A stretch of DNA of 32,229 nt from Actinomycetota bacterium (GCA_003140175.1 PLJD01000017.1:1-32229), one strand, 5' to 3'; positions 21,941 to 29,562 are shown, counted from the stretch's first letter. A program made the numbers and translations. Notes: a model not told the origin generated them from the sequence alone.

Positions 21941-24049
21941 TCAGCTCGTCAGCCGGTCGCAGAGCGGCGTCGGGGTCGCGCGGGTGCCCAGCCGTCCTCC
22001 GAACGTCGCGGCCAGCGTGCCGGTCGGGTCTCGCGCCACGGTCGCCGCGCCGCCGATCACGTTGACGCCCAGACCCACGTCGAGGACGGTGCGTCCGTCG
22101 AGCGCGACGCTCACGATCGGCACCAGCGGATCGACGACGACGTCCACGTCGTAGGCGCTTCCCGGCTTGACGCGCTGGGACGGTCCCGCGTAGCGGTTGT
22201 TGACGGATCCCTTGACCACGGGCGAGTACTCGAACGCGACGCGGTCCCCACCCTCGAAGCGCACGAGCACCAACCCCGCAGCCGCGGCCGTCCCCGTCGC
22301 GACGAGCGGCTCGACCGTCCCCGGTCGAGCGTCAGGGAACTGCACGCCGAGATGCACCCGCCCGGTCGCCGGGGTGCGCTCGACCGCGTGCCACTCGCGA
22401 CCGTCGGACCAGGCCAGGGCGGCGCAGTCGCCAACCACGAGGAACTGGCCGTTCGGGCCCACCACGGACGGGATCGCCGAGCCTCGAACCACGTCGGAGG
22501 GTCGGCCGCCGGGGATCCGGTCGTGGACGTCAAGCTGGAAGCCGATCCATCCGGCGCGGGTCGCGTCGGTGACCCCTACACCGTCGGCCCGCTGGTATTG
22601 GAGGGCCAGGGCGAGGTTCACGAAGCAGGTCCAGACCACCAGGACGGCGAGCGCCCCGACTGCGGTCCGCACCACGACTCGGCGAGTGCCGGGCCGGGCC
22701 GCCCACCGGGCGCAGACGTAGAAGCCGACGATCGCGCCGACGCTCACCGCGGGGATGAAGTCGCCCATGTAGCGGTTGGCGATGAAACCAAACGCGAGGA
22801 CGCTCGCGCAGCCCACCAGCCCGGCGAGGATCGGGATCCGAAGCGTCGTGGCCCGAAGCCATTCCGGGCGGGGCGGTCGGAAGCACGCGACGACGGCGAT
22901 CACCCACAGCACGAAGAGCGCGGTCATCGACGCGGTGACGCTCGACGTGAAGTCGAGCGACGCGAAATGCGCGCTCCCAAAGACCCGGGCTGGCCCCGCA
23001 AACGTGACCCACGGGAACAGACGGTCGAACGCGAGTGCGTCGGGTCGCAGGTACTGCACGACCGTCGTGGGCACGAACCGAATGCCGGTGAGCGGATTGG
23101 CGTGCTGCGCGGCTTGGCGGGCCTTTTCGAAGCGCACCAGGAACTGCTTATCGAGCGGCAACCCGAACGCCGACCCGAACTTCGTGATGTTCACATACGC
23201 GTACAACGTCAACGGGGCCACGATGGCCAGCCACACCCACCTGAGCCTGATCCCGTCCGTGCGGTCGGCCACTTCGGGCCACCCGACCGTCCGGGCGAGC
23301 ACACTCGGGTGACCACCCGGGCGGCCCCGCCGTCGTCTGAGCCCAGCCGCCGAGCGCGCCGCGGCGATCAGCACCAGCGCCGCGACTGCACCGAGCCCTA
23401 CCGAGACGCGCGACATCACGGCGAGGGTCGTCATCACCCCGGCCCACGCCAACGACCGGCCACCACCGTCGAGCGCGAACTGGGTTGCGTAGAACAGGGC
23501 CGCGGTGGTCAGCGCGACGCCCCAGAGGATCGCCTCGTGGTACACCACGGTGCGACTGGCCAGAAAGAAGATCGACGACCCGGCCGCCAGGACGAACGCC
23601 AGCACCGCGGTGCCGACGGTCTCGAGCCGACCGATGGGCGCGGTGCCGCGCACGGTCTGGCGGGTCAGCCACGCGAAGCGGCTCGCGAACACCGCGAACA
23701 CCACGTAGGCGAGCAGCATCGACACCCCGGTGAGGCGGCCGTCGAGGGCGTGGGTGAACGCGACGAACGGGAGCCGCAGCAGCGCCGGCCACGGCCCGAA
23801 GTACAGGTAGTTGCGGCCGTGGATCACGAAGGACTCGTAGAGCGCCGCGCCGGTCGGGGGCACGTTCCAATGCCCGTGGAGCCACGCCCGAGCTTGGACT
23901 TCGTAGAATCCGCCCAGCGGGTCCTTGCGGAACAGGTTCCAGTCCGGGCCGAGCAGCAGCCAGACGAAGATCCCGCCCGCGCCGCCGAAGCCGGCGGTGC
24001 ACGACCACAGGAACTGGCGACGGTCGCCCCGCGCCACCGCGCTCGTCAT
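21941..24049 (-). CDS. large polytopic membrane protein, probable GT-C glycosyltransferase with extracellular C-terminal domain
   Basis: 702 residues. A first span (about 14-34) is followed by an external loop RKDPLGGFYEVQARAWLHGH (41-60) and ESFVIHGRNYLYFGPWPALL (72-91), a pattern common to actinobacterial GT-C-like proteins in which D/E residues lie between spans 1 and 2. About ten more spans run to residue 520. The final 180 residues are hydrophilic and look beta-rich, perhaps a carbohydrate-binding module. The precise family is not recognised. The start is set at ATG 24049, directly behind TAGGGT plus seven bases, rather than at the upstream GTG at 24073, which would lie before the hexamer. 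The stop is 1 bp from the convergent GT2-methyltransferase stop. Confidence 0.78.
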   Translation of the reverse strand: MTSAVARGDRRQFLWSCTAGFGGAGGIFVWLLLGPDWNLFRKDPLGGFYEVQARAWLHGHWNVPPTGAALYESFVIHGRNYLYFGPWPALLRLPFVAFTHALDGRLTGVSMLLAYVVFAVFASRFAWLTRQTVRGTAPIGRLETVGTAVLAFVLAAGSSIFFLASRTVVYHEAILWGVALTTAALFYATQFALDGGGRSLAWAGVMTTLAVMSRVSVGLGAVAALVLIAAARSAAGLRRRRGRPGGHPSVLARTVGWPEVADRTDGIRLRWVWLAIVAPLTLYAYVNITKFGSAFGLPLDKQFLVRFEKARQAAQHANPLTGIRFVPTTVVQYLRPDALAFDRLFPWVTFAGPARVFGSAHFASLDFTSSVTASMTALFVLWVIAVVACFRPPRPEWLRATTLRIPILAGLVGCASVLAFGFIANRYMGDFIPAVSVGAIVGFYVCARWAARPGTRRVVVRTAVGALAVLVVWTCFVNLALALQYQRADGVGVTDATRAGWIGFQLDVHDRIPGGRPSDVVRGSAIPSVVGPNGQFLVVGDCAALAWSDGREWHAVERTPATGRVHLGVQFPDARPGTVEPLVATGTAAAAGLVLVRFEGGDRVAFEYSPVVKGSVNNRYAGPSQRVKPGSAYDVDVVVDPLVPIVSVALDGRTVLDVGLGVNVIGGAATVARDPTGTLAATFGGRLGTRATPTPLCDRLTS

Positions 24050-24056
24050 GGCCGGG

Positions 24057-24062
24057 ACCCTA
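24057..24062 (-). promoter_or_regulatory. candidate leaderless -10 (TAGGGT) for the 702-residue membrane protein
   Basis: On the minus strand TAGGGT, seven bases (CCCGGCC), then the ATG at 24049. No SD is present. Confidence 0.5.
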
Positions 24063-24278
24063 GAGCCTCCCACGCTCCGACCGGGGGTGGGATCAGCCTC
24101 CCGAACATCGCAAGCGCTCGCTCGTTGAAAACAAGTGTGCTGGCGTCGCAGACGAGGTGGTCCGCATCAGACCGGCGCTCCGCGGGTTGCCATCGCCACT
24201 GGAGCCTCCGGGATTCGGCGGAGCTCTCGTCACCGACGCTCGCCACCCGGCGCGCTCACGGCGGTCGTCCCAGATTCG
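24063..24278. other. intergenic stretch with a poor, probably non-functional frame
   Basis: It lies between the membrane-protein gene and the GT2 gene (both minus). A minus-strand frame of 66 codons (GTG at 24246 to TGA at 24046) crosses it. About a quarter of its codons end in A or T, unlike the real genes nearby. It ends inside the ATGA of the next start. I recognise no family, and it may be decayed coding DNA. Confidence 0.3.
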
Positions 24279-24293
24279 ATCCGGTCGCCGGAT
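24279..24293 (-). terminator. short hairpin after the GT2 gene
   Basis: ATCCGG-TCG-CCGGAT forms a 6-bp stem with a 3-base loop, 12 bases after the GT2 stop at 24306 on the minus strand. The following bases are mixed with no T-run, so it is a weak candidate. Confidence 0.3.
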
Positions 24294-24305
24294 GCGCGCG
24301 GGCCG

Positions 24306-25079
24306 CTACTCGGTCGCGTCTCGATCCCGGTCAGATCGACGCGTTCCGAGGCCGGGATGGCGGCGCCCACGCGTGAAGTCCCGCAGGCCCCACCACGTGA
24401 CGAGCGACAGCTCCTCGGTGGCGACCGTGAGCGACATCTTGGATTGACCCCGGACCCGGTCCGTAAACACGATCGGGACCTCGACGATGCGCCCCCCCCA
24501 CCGCCATACCCGATAGCTCGTCTCGATCTGGAAGCCGTAGCCCCTTGACCGCGTGTCTGCGTAATTGATCGCCTTGAGCGTGTCGGCCCGGTAGGCGCGG
24601 AAGCCTGACGTGGTGTCGCGGAGCTTGTAGCCGAGGACTCGAGCCGCGTAGAGGTTGCCGTACTTCGACATCGCCCGGCGGAGCCGGGGCCAGTGGGGGA
24701 TCGAGCCGCCCGGCACGTACCGCGACCCGATGATCAGGTCCGCGGTAGCGGACGCGGCGGGCCCAACGAGGGAAGGGAGCGCCGCGGGGTCATGGGAGAG
24801 ATCGGCGTCCATCTGGCAGAGGACCTCGTAGCCGCGGTCGAGACCCCAGGCGAACCCGGATCGGTACGCGGACCCGAGGCCGCTCTTCGTGGCCCGCTCC
24901 AAGACCTCGATCTGGCCGAGCTCGGCCGCCGCGGCCCGGGCCACGTCCGCGGTCCCGTCGGGACTGGAGTCGTCGACGACGAGGACGTCCGCGTCGGGTA
25001 CCGCGGCGCGCGTTCGGCGCAACACTTCGGTGAGGTTGCCGGCTTCCTCGTAGGTCGGGATGACCACGAGTGTTCGCAT
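24306..25079 (-). CDS. GT2 glycosyltransferase, polyprenol-phosphate-mannose synthase-like (DPM1/Ppm1 type)
   Basis: 257 residues without membrane spans, matching the soluble DPM1-type catalytic subunit. RTLVVIPTYEEAGNLTEVLR (2-21) is the family start, DVLVVDDSSPDGTADVA (31-47) the nucleotide-sugar site, QMDADLSHDP (89-98) the DxD metal motif, IIGSRYVPGGSI (116-127) the next strand, and DTTSGFRAYRADTLKAI (155-171) the acceptor loop. It likely transfers mannose from GDP-mannose to polyprenyl phosphate at the inner membrane face, giving the donor for the GT-C enzymes of this locus; the sugar is inferred. ATG 25079 follows TAGGCT plus seven bases. Its 24-bp distance from the upstream stop would allow read-through as well. 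Confidence 0.9.
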   Translation of the reverse strand: MRTLVVIPTYEEAGNLTEVLRRTRAAVPDADVLVVDDSSPDGTADVARAAAAELGQIEVLERATKSGLGSAYRSGFAWGLDRGYEVLCQMDADLSHDPAALPSLVGPAASATADLIIGSRYVPGGSIPHWPRLRRAMSKYGNLYAARVLGYKLRDTTSGFRAYRADTLKAINYADTRSRGYGFQIETSYRVWRWGGRIVEVPIVFTDRVRGQSKMSLTVATEELSLVTWWGLRDFTRGRRHPGLGTRRSDRDRDATE

Positions 25080-25086
25080 CCAGGCG

Positions 25087-25092
25087 AGCCTA
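25087..25092 (-). promoter_or_regulatory. candidate leaderless -10 (TAGGCT) for the GT2 gene
   Basis: On the minus strand TAGGCT, seven bases (CGCCTGG), then ATG 25079. It sits wholly in the 24-bp gap after the preceding gene. Confidence 0.5.
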
Positions 25093-25103
25093 TCGACTTC
25101 GCG

Positions 25104-26774
25104 CTACGGCACCGGAGCGTTGCCGTGGGCGCAACGTTGGAGCAGCACGTACAGAGCGTCGTTCTTGACCGTGCAGAAGTGCTGCTTCAAGACGTCGTTG
25201 GGTTCCTCTGGTCCGTAGAGCCTCGAGTCGTTGGGTTCGGTCCAGTGGTCCCAGACTCGAGACAAGATGACGATGTTCGCCGAGGCGACGTCCTTTGACA
25301 ACCGGGAGTTCTTCGCGTTGGCGAGACCTGGGTCCATCTCGATGAAGTACGTCGCCGGGGTCAGCGTCGGGAGCAGGAAGTAGATGAACGCGTCGCTGTA
25401 CGGAGTCTTGCGCAGGTCACCGGTTCCCACGAAGAGACGCTCGCCGGGCTTGGAGATCTTGTCCGCCACCTTCAGGATCTGGGTGAGCTGGACCTGGACC
25501 GAGCGGCGACCGGCGTAGAAGTCCCGACCGTCGTTCTTGATCTCGAAGGAAGCCCGGTGAAGCCCGAACGTCTGGGCGGACACGTCCGCGTAGTCCCGCA
25601 GCGTGTAGTTCGGGATGGCGAGATACAAGAACGCGAGGAAGGGCACGATGCCACCAGCCAGCAGCTTTGTCGCGCTCAGGGTCGGGCGCCACGCGCGGAG
25701 AACCTCGACCCCCGCGACCGGAACGAAAGCGAATGGCACGCAGCTCACCCATGCGACATGCGCCGTGTCGGGACGCTGCAAGGCCTGGGGCAAGATCCCG
25801 ACCGAGAACGCCGCGACGAGCACCAACGTGAAGCTGCGCAGGCTGCCCGGCTCCCGACGGCGGAACCACCACGCGACGACGGCCAGCGTCGGGACCACGA
25901 AGACCAGCAACAAGAACCACACGGTCAACTGGGCAGGGGCAGGAATGGTGGGGAGCCACTTCAGCGCGCCGCGCTCACCGGCAAGCTGGAGGAACGAATC
26001 GAACTGGTGGAGCGAGGGAGGAATCGGGAGGCTGCGTCCACCCCGCAGGTTGAACACCGGGTCGATGATCATGCCCTGGATCGAGTTGTGGAGTCCCGCC
26101 ATCGCGATCTGCACGAGGTACAGGGAGAGCACCGCGGCCGCCGCGCTGAGCTCCCGTATGCGTGCGCCGCGGGCCAGGCGAGGTACCAAGAAGATCGAGA
26201 CGAGGGTCACGGCGAGCACGAGGTCGGGCCGGTAGAGGATCGCCATCCCAAACAGCGCCCCGCTGGCGAGCGCGAGGCGGTTCGCGCCTCGCGTGGTCCG
26301 GGCCCGGGTCGCGCCGATCCCCGCGGCGATGCCGAACAGGGCGAAGGCGACCGCCCCGTTCCAGGCCAGGTCCGTGAGCGCGATGGGGGGCAGGATGATG
26401 AGCGCGGTGATCGTCGCGCCCGCGACCGCGAGGATCCGGCCCCACGATCGGAGCAGGAGGACGAAGACACCGAAGATGATGCCGAGCAGCTGGGCCAAGG
26501 CGACCAGGCGCTCGGCGAGCAGCGACACGCCGAACACCTTGAAGACTCCAGCCAGCACCCACACGCCCCCCGGACCGTAGAGGTACAGGAAATCCTTGTT
26601 CGGCACCATGCCGCGCAGGAACTGCTCGCCGAACACGAGCATGAACCCTTCCTCCATCGGACCGCCCTGACGGAGCAGCAGGCCGCGCAGTGGGACCGCG
26701 ACCACGACCAGCAGGCCCATTGCCGCCAGGAGCGTGCGCTGACGAGAGGTCAGCTTCGCAACGAGCCTCGACAC
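25104..26774 (-). CDS. polytopic membrane protein, GT39-like glycosyltransferase
   Basis: 556 residues with about ten hydrophobic spans (first about 13-35). The loop after span 1 has GGPMEEGFMLVFGEQFLRGM (37-56) and KDFLYLYGPGGVWVLAGVFK (60-79), the acidic-pair and YGPG pattern of GT39-like GT-C enzymes. The C-terminal 150 residues are soluble (VSAQTFGLHRASFEIKNDGR onward) and probably external. Donor and acceptor are unknown, but a lipid-phosphate sugar from the adjacent GT2 enzyme is a reasonable source. The start is the GTG at 26774 with AGGAG four bases upstream; the open frame to 26861 adds an Arg-rich, non-membrane extension that is unlikely. It is followed after 24 bp by the GT2 gene. 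Confidence 0.8.
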   Translation of the reverse strand: MSRLVAKLTSRQRTLLAAMGLLVVVAVPLRGLLLRQGGPMEEGFMLVFGEQFLRGMVPNKDFLYLYGPGGVWVLAGVFKVFGVSLLAERLVALAQLLGIIFGVFVLLLRSWGRILAVAGATITALIILPPIALTDLAWNGAVAFALFGIAAGIGATRARTTRGANRLALASGALFGMAILYRPDLVLAVTLVSIFLVPRLARGARIRELSAAAAVLSLYLVQIAMAGLHNSIQGMIIDPVFNLRGGRSLPIPPSLHQFDSFLQLAGERGALKWLPTIPAPAQLTVWFLLLVFVVPTLAVVAWWFRRREPGSLRSFTLVLVAAFSVGILPQALQRPDTAHVAWVSCVPFAFVPVAGVEVLRAWRPTLSATKLLAGGIVPFLAFLYLAIPNYTLRDYADVSAQTFGLHRASFEIKNDGRDFYAGRRSVQVQLTQILKVADKISKPGERLFVGTGDLRKTPYSDAFIYFLLPTLTPATYFIEMDPGLANAKNSRLSKDVASANIVILSRVWDHWTEPNDSRLYGPEEPNDVLKQHFCTVKNDALYVLLQRCAHGNAPVP

Positions 26775-26861
26775 ATCACTCCTGTCACACCTCCGACGAG
26801 CGAGGCACTCACCGCCCCGCACACGGTCGCGGCCCACCCGTTGCCCCGCAGCTGCCAGCAC

Positions 26862-26886
26862 GCTCGGCCCGAGCCCTGGCGCCAGG
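26862..26886. promoter_or_regulatory. pair of adjacent palindromes upstream of divergent -10 elements
   Basis: GCTCGG-C-CCGAGC (26862-26874) is followed directly by the perfect 12-base palindrome CCTGGCGCCAGG (26875-26886). They end 5-9 bases before the hexamers at 26892-26901, a position suited to an operator, though a transcript hairpin is also possible. Confidence 0.35.
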
Positions 26887-26891
26887 CGAGA

Positions 26892-26901
26892 GGGTACCGT
26901 C
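26892..26901. promoter_or_regulatory. overlapping divergent -10 hexamers (TACCCT minus, TACCGT plus)
   Basis: AGGGTACCGT reads as TACCCT on the minus strand (26892-26897), toward the gene starting at 26774. It reads as TACCGT on the plus strand (26896-26901), seven bases before the mutated start of the GT2 pseudogene. The minus-strand use would give a leader of about 110 nt. Confidence 0.35.
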
Positions 26902-26908
26902 TCGTCCT

Positions 26909-27291
26909 GTCCGCCCCTTGATCACCGTCCCGGCCGACGGCGAAGGGGACGCGCTCGCGTCGAAGCTGGTGAGCTCCGCGGCGTCCGACCGTCAGGCGAC
27001 GTCGTCGACGACGACGGGTCTCGGGACGGACCGCCGCCGCCGCTAAGGCCTCGCATGCGAGCGTGCGGCAGCCCCCGTTGCACCTTGGGGTCGGCGCCGC
27101 GGTCCGCACCGCCCTGCACTCCGCGGCGGCCGAGGGCCCCGAACGCGTCGTGCTCATCGACCGCCAGCCCGACCCCGACCGCGTGACGGCACGGCGCGGC
27201 GCCCGCGGACGCCGACCTTGTCATCGGCCGCCGCTTCGCACGCGGCGGCCCCGTCGACCCGGTCGGGCGGACCGCCGGCGAGCGAACCTGA
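26909..27291 (+). pseudogene. decayed GT2 glycosyltransferase (frameshifted and truncated)
   Basis: Four GT2 landmarks appear in the right order but in alternating frames. LITVPADGEGDALASKL (from 26919) is the N-terminal strand and helix. DVVDDDGSRDG (from 26998, shifted frame) is the nucleotide-sugar site. GVGAAVRTALHSAAAEG and ERVVLIDRQPDPDRV (27087-27185, first frame again) correspond to the segment before and at the metal motif. ADADLVIGRRFARGGPVDPV (from 27205, shifted) is the next strand, then TGA at 27289-27291. The DxD motif is lost (LIDRQPD). Total coding sense is about 125 residues against about 230-250 in intact relatives. The expected start is CTG (26909), seven bases after TACCGT, and one missing base in the first codons (CTG TCC GCC CC TTG ATC) destroys the frame. 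It is related in type to the GT2 gene at 24306, though not close in sequence. Confidence 0.65.
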
Positions 27292-27324
27292 CGGCACGGC
27301 ACACCATCTGAGGAGCGTGATGGG

Positions 27325-27330
27325 TAGAGT
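27325..27330 (+). promoter_or_regulatory. candidate leaderless -10 (TAGAGT)
   Basis: TAGAGT, seven bases (TCCCCGA), then ATG 27338. The alternative ATG at 27320 lies before this hexamer and has AGGAG at 27311-27315. Confidence 0.4.
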
Positions 27331-27337
27331 TCCCCGA

Positions 27338-28717
27338 ATGCTCGCCCGGTTGAGCGTCGAGTCGCGTCGCTTTTATGCCTGGCTCGCTGCCGCCCTCGCG
27401 ACCGGGCTCGCGGTTCGCCTCGTCTACGCGATCCACTACAAGTGGGATCAGACCGTCTACGGCGACTCCGCCTACTTCTTCTACCAAGCGCGGGCGATCG
27501 TCGAGGGCCACTGGTTCGTCGACCCGCTGCGCTGGCAGTGGGCCCATCAGGGCTTCCACGCGGGAGCCGAGCACCCCCCGGTGTACACGCTGTTCCTCAC
27601 GATCCCCGATCTCCTCGGCTTCGGGACGTTCCGCGAGGCGATGATCGCCAGCGTCCTGCTGGGCTCGTTGACCGTCGTGGTGATCGGCCTCATCGGTCGG
27701 GAGATCGGCGGATCGAAGCTCGGCATCGTGGCGGCCTTCCTGGCCGCGATCTACGCCAATCTCTGGATCAACGACGCCCTCGTGCTCTCCGAGACTGTCG
27801 CCGCGCTGGCGATCGCGCTGTTCGTGCTCTTCGCCTACAAGTTCTGGAAACATCCGACGTGGCGCAACGCGGCGTGGTTCGGATTGTTCGCCGGGCTCGC
27901 GGTGCTGACTCGCGCCGAGATCGCGTTCCTGGTCCCGTGCCTCGGTCTGGCGCTCGCCCTGACCGCCCGGACCCTGTCGCGCCGCAAGCAGCTGGAACGT
28001 CTCGGCGTGATGGCCCTCCTCGTCGCGCTGCCGATCGTGCCGTGGGTGACGTACAACATGACGCGCTTTGACCATGCGGTGACCTTGTCGACTGGGGGTG
28101 AATTCACCCTCGCCAATACGAACTGCGCGGGCAGCTACTACGGCCCCCGGGTCGGCTGGTGGGACGCGAACTGTCTCGCCAACCGCTACCAACAAAAAGG
28201 CGACGAATCCACGGTGGCACTGCACTACGAACACCAGGGTCTGAACTACGTCGAGGGCCACCTCAGCCGACTCCCGGTGGTACTCCTGGCGCGGATCGGA
28301 CGGATGTGGGGCCTCTACCAGCCCATACAGCAGCTCCCGTTGGAGGACTTCGAGGACGGTCGAGGTCCCCGCACCATCACGAAGCTCGCCCTGGTCGAGT
28401 ACTACGCGTTGGCGATCCTCGCCGTCGGCGGGCTCGTCATGCTCCGCCGCCGCCGAGTGATCATCTATCCACTCGTGTCGTTGGCGGTCATCGCGACCGT
28501 CGCGGCGATGCTCGCGTTCGGCTCGACCCGATACCGCGTCCCCGCCGAGATTGCCATCGTCGTCGCGGCCGCGGTGCCACTCACCGCGTTCCTCGACCGC
28601 GCCGCGGACCAGCTGCGGCCCCCCCAGCTCTCCAGCGGCCCCCCCGAGCCTGGCCCCGACCCGCCCCGACCCACCGAACGGACCGATGAGACCGTCGGGG
28701 CGCCGTCGGGCGGCTAA
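27338..28717 (+). CDS. GT39-like polytopic membrane glycosyltransferase
   Basis: 459 residues, about ten spans, first at 13-31. The first external loop has YGDSAYFFYQARAIVEGHWF (41-60) with D43 as candidate catalytic acid, then GAEHPPVYTLFLTIPDLLGF (76-95), the H-P-P motif of GT39-type enzymes. LVLSETVAALAIALFVLFAY matches a further family segment (SE-x-x-x). The C-terminus is a Pro-rich, acidic tail (PPEPGPDPPRP), likely cytoplasmic and disordered. It should transfer a sugar from a lipid-phosphate donor; the acceptor is unknown. I choose ATG 27338 for the hexamer geometry; ATG 27320 with its own SD would add six residues and is a real alternative. The stop lies inside a hairpin and faces the convergent SGNH gene 12 bp away. 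Confidence 0.83.
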   Translation: MLARLSVESRRFYAWLAAALATGLAVRLVYAIHYKWDQTVYGDSAYFFYQARAIVEGHWFVDPLRWQWAHQGFHAGAEHPPVYTLFLTIPDLLGFGTFREAMIASVLLGSLTVVVIGLIGREIGGSKLGIVAAFLAAIYANLWINDALVLSETVAALAIALFVLFAYKFWKHPTWRNAAWFGLFAGLAVLTRAEIAFLVPCLGLALALTARTLSRRKQLERLGVMALLVALPIVPWVTYNMTRFDHAVTLSTGGEFTLANTNCAGSYYGPRVGWWDANCLANRYQQKGDESTVALHYEHQGLNYVEGHLSRLPVVLLARIGRMWGLYQPIQQLPLEDFEDGRGPRTITKLALVEYYALAILAVGGLVMLRRRRVIIYPLVSLAVIATVAAMLAFGSTRYRVPAEIAIVVAAAVPLTAFLDRAADQLRPPQLSSGPPEPGPDPPRPTERTDETVGAPSGG

Positions 28718-28727
28718 CCGAGCCGCC
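28709..28727. terminator. hairpin at the convergent gene ends
   Basis: GGCGGCT-AACCG-AGCCGCC forms a perfect 7-bp stem with a 5-base loop. The TAA stop (28715-28717) spans the stem-loop junction, and the convergent stop lies at 28730. It can act in both directions; no T-tract. Confidence 0.45.
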
Positions 28728-28729
28728 GA

Positions 28730-29548
28730 TCAGGCGGGCGGGCAGACGTTGGTCGTGAGCTTGAGGGTGCGAGCGTTGTACGCCGTCGACATGGTGTACA
28801 CGGGATCTTGACGCCACGAACCCGACTGCCAGTTGCGTGCTGGCGCGGAGAGGTCGAGTGGTGTCCGCAGCGTGCCATAGACCAGCTGGCCGAGCCGGGC
28901 CGCGCCGGCGGGGCACAGATGCTGCCCGTCGACCTTGCGGAGGCGCTCCAAATGCCCGCCAGCCCCGGGGAGGAACATCGCGTAGTGGCCGTTGGGGCCG
29001 TCGAAGGTGGCGTCGGACGACACCCAGTGGACGGCGGGCCGCGATGCTGCCTGCGCCTCGATGATGCTGTTGAGGTTGCGGCGCTGGGCGTCGTTCTCGA
29101 AGCGGGCGGCGCCGGGCAGCTCGCCGATCCAGGCGACCTGGGCGCCGCGCGAGGTGAGCAGGTCCATCACCTGCCCGATGAGGGTGCCGTACGCGGCGGG
29201 GTGCGCGGCGGCGTAGGCCAGGTCGAAGCCTCCGAGGAGGATCGCCACCCCGGTCGGTTGCGTCGCGTCGAGGATCCGGGTGTAGTCGGTGCGCCAATCG
29301 GCCTTGGTGAGGCTGTAGCCGGGGAACGCCCGCCGGTAGACCGTCACCCGCTTCGTGGACTGCAGGATCGCCTGGACGCCCGGGGCTCCGTCGACCATGA
29401 CCGAGTCGCCCAGGATCGTGACCACCTGATGCGGGTGGGGGGCCGCCCGCCCCGGATGGGTGGTCGCGGTCGCGGCTCCGATCCCGGTTGCCAGCGTGCC
29501 CAGGGCAACCACGACGAGCGCGACGAGTCCACGGCGGACGGCGGGCAT
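28730..29548 (-). CDS. secreted or membrane-anchored SGNH/GDSL-family hydrolase
   Basis: 272 residues. A signal peptide or anchor covers about 1-30 (RRGLVALVVVALGTLATGIG). The SGNH block I is VTILGDSVMVDG (43-54) with S49 as nucleophile, and the C-terminal block V is KVDGQHLCPAGAARLG (205-220) with D207 and H210 as the catalytic pair. The middle block III, normally G-x-N-D, reads LLGGFD (104-109), so the oxyanion-hole Asn is absent or displaced. Two cysteines (212, 269) may pair outside the cell. Relatives include esterases and the soluble domains of O-acyltransferases acting on envelope polysaccharides, so acyl removal or transfer on the local glycan is plausible but unproven. ATG 29548 follows TAGCAT by 8 bases. 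Confidence 0.83.
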   Translation of the reverse strand: MPAVRRGLVALVVVALGTLATGIGAATATTHPGRAAPHPHQVVTILGDSVMVDGAPGVQAILQSTKRVTVYRRAFPGYSLTKADWRTDYTRILDATQPTGVAILLGGFDLAYAAAHPAAYGTLIGQVMDLLTSRGAQVAWIGELPGAARFENDAQRRNLNSIIEAQAASRPAVHWVSSDATFDGPNGHYAMFLPGAGGHLERLRKVDGQHLCPAGAARLGQLVYGTLRTPLDLSAPARNWQSGSWRQDPVYTMSTAYNARTLKLTTNVCPPA

Positions 29549-29556
29549 GGGCGGCG

Positions 29557-29562
29557 ATGCTA
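29557..29562 (-). promoter_or_regulatory. candidate leaderless -10 (TAGCAT) for the SGNH hydrolase
   Basis: On the minus strand TAGCAT, eight bases (CGCCGCCC), then ATG 29548. It shares a 103-bp divergent region with the GT4 gene. Confidence 0.45.

Larger units (their letters stand above)
26775..27337. other. longest non-coding gap: promoter region, palindromes and a GT2 pseudogene
   Basis: This 563-bp stretch separates two divergent membrane glycosyltransferase genes. 26775-26861 would be leader sequence of the minus-strand gene; I see nothing else there. 26862-26886 holds two adjacent palindromes, 26892-26901 holds overlapping divergent -10 hexamers, 26909-27291 the remains of a glycosyltransferase gene, and 27292-27337 the start region of the next gene. 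Confidence 0.7.

Noticed and set aside
21413-24376. 987-codon plus-strand frame
   Set aside because: It runs out of frame through the methyltransferase domain and antisense to the membrane protein; composition is Arg/Ser/Gly/Asp rich without motifs.
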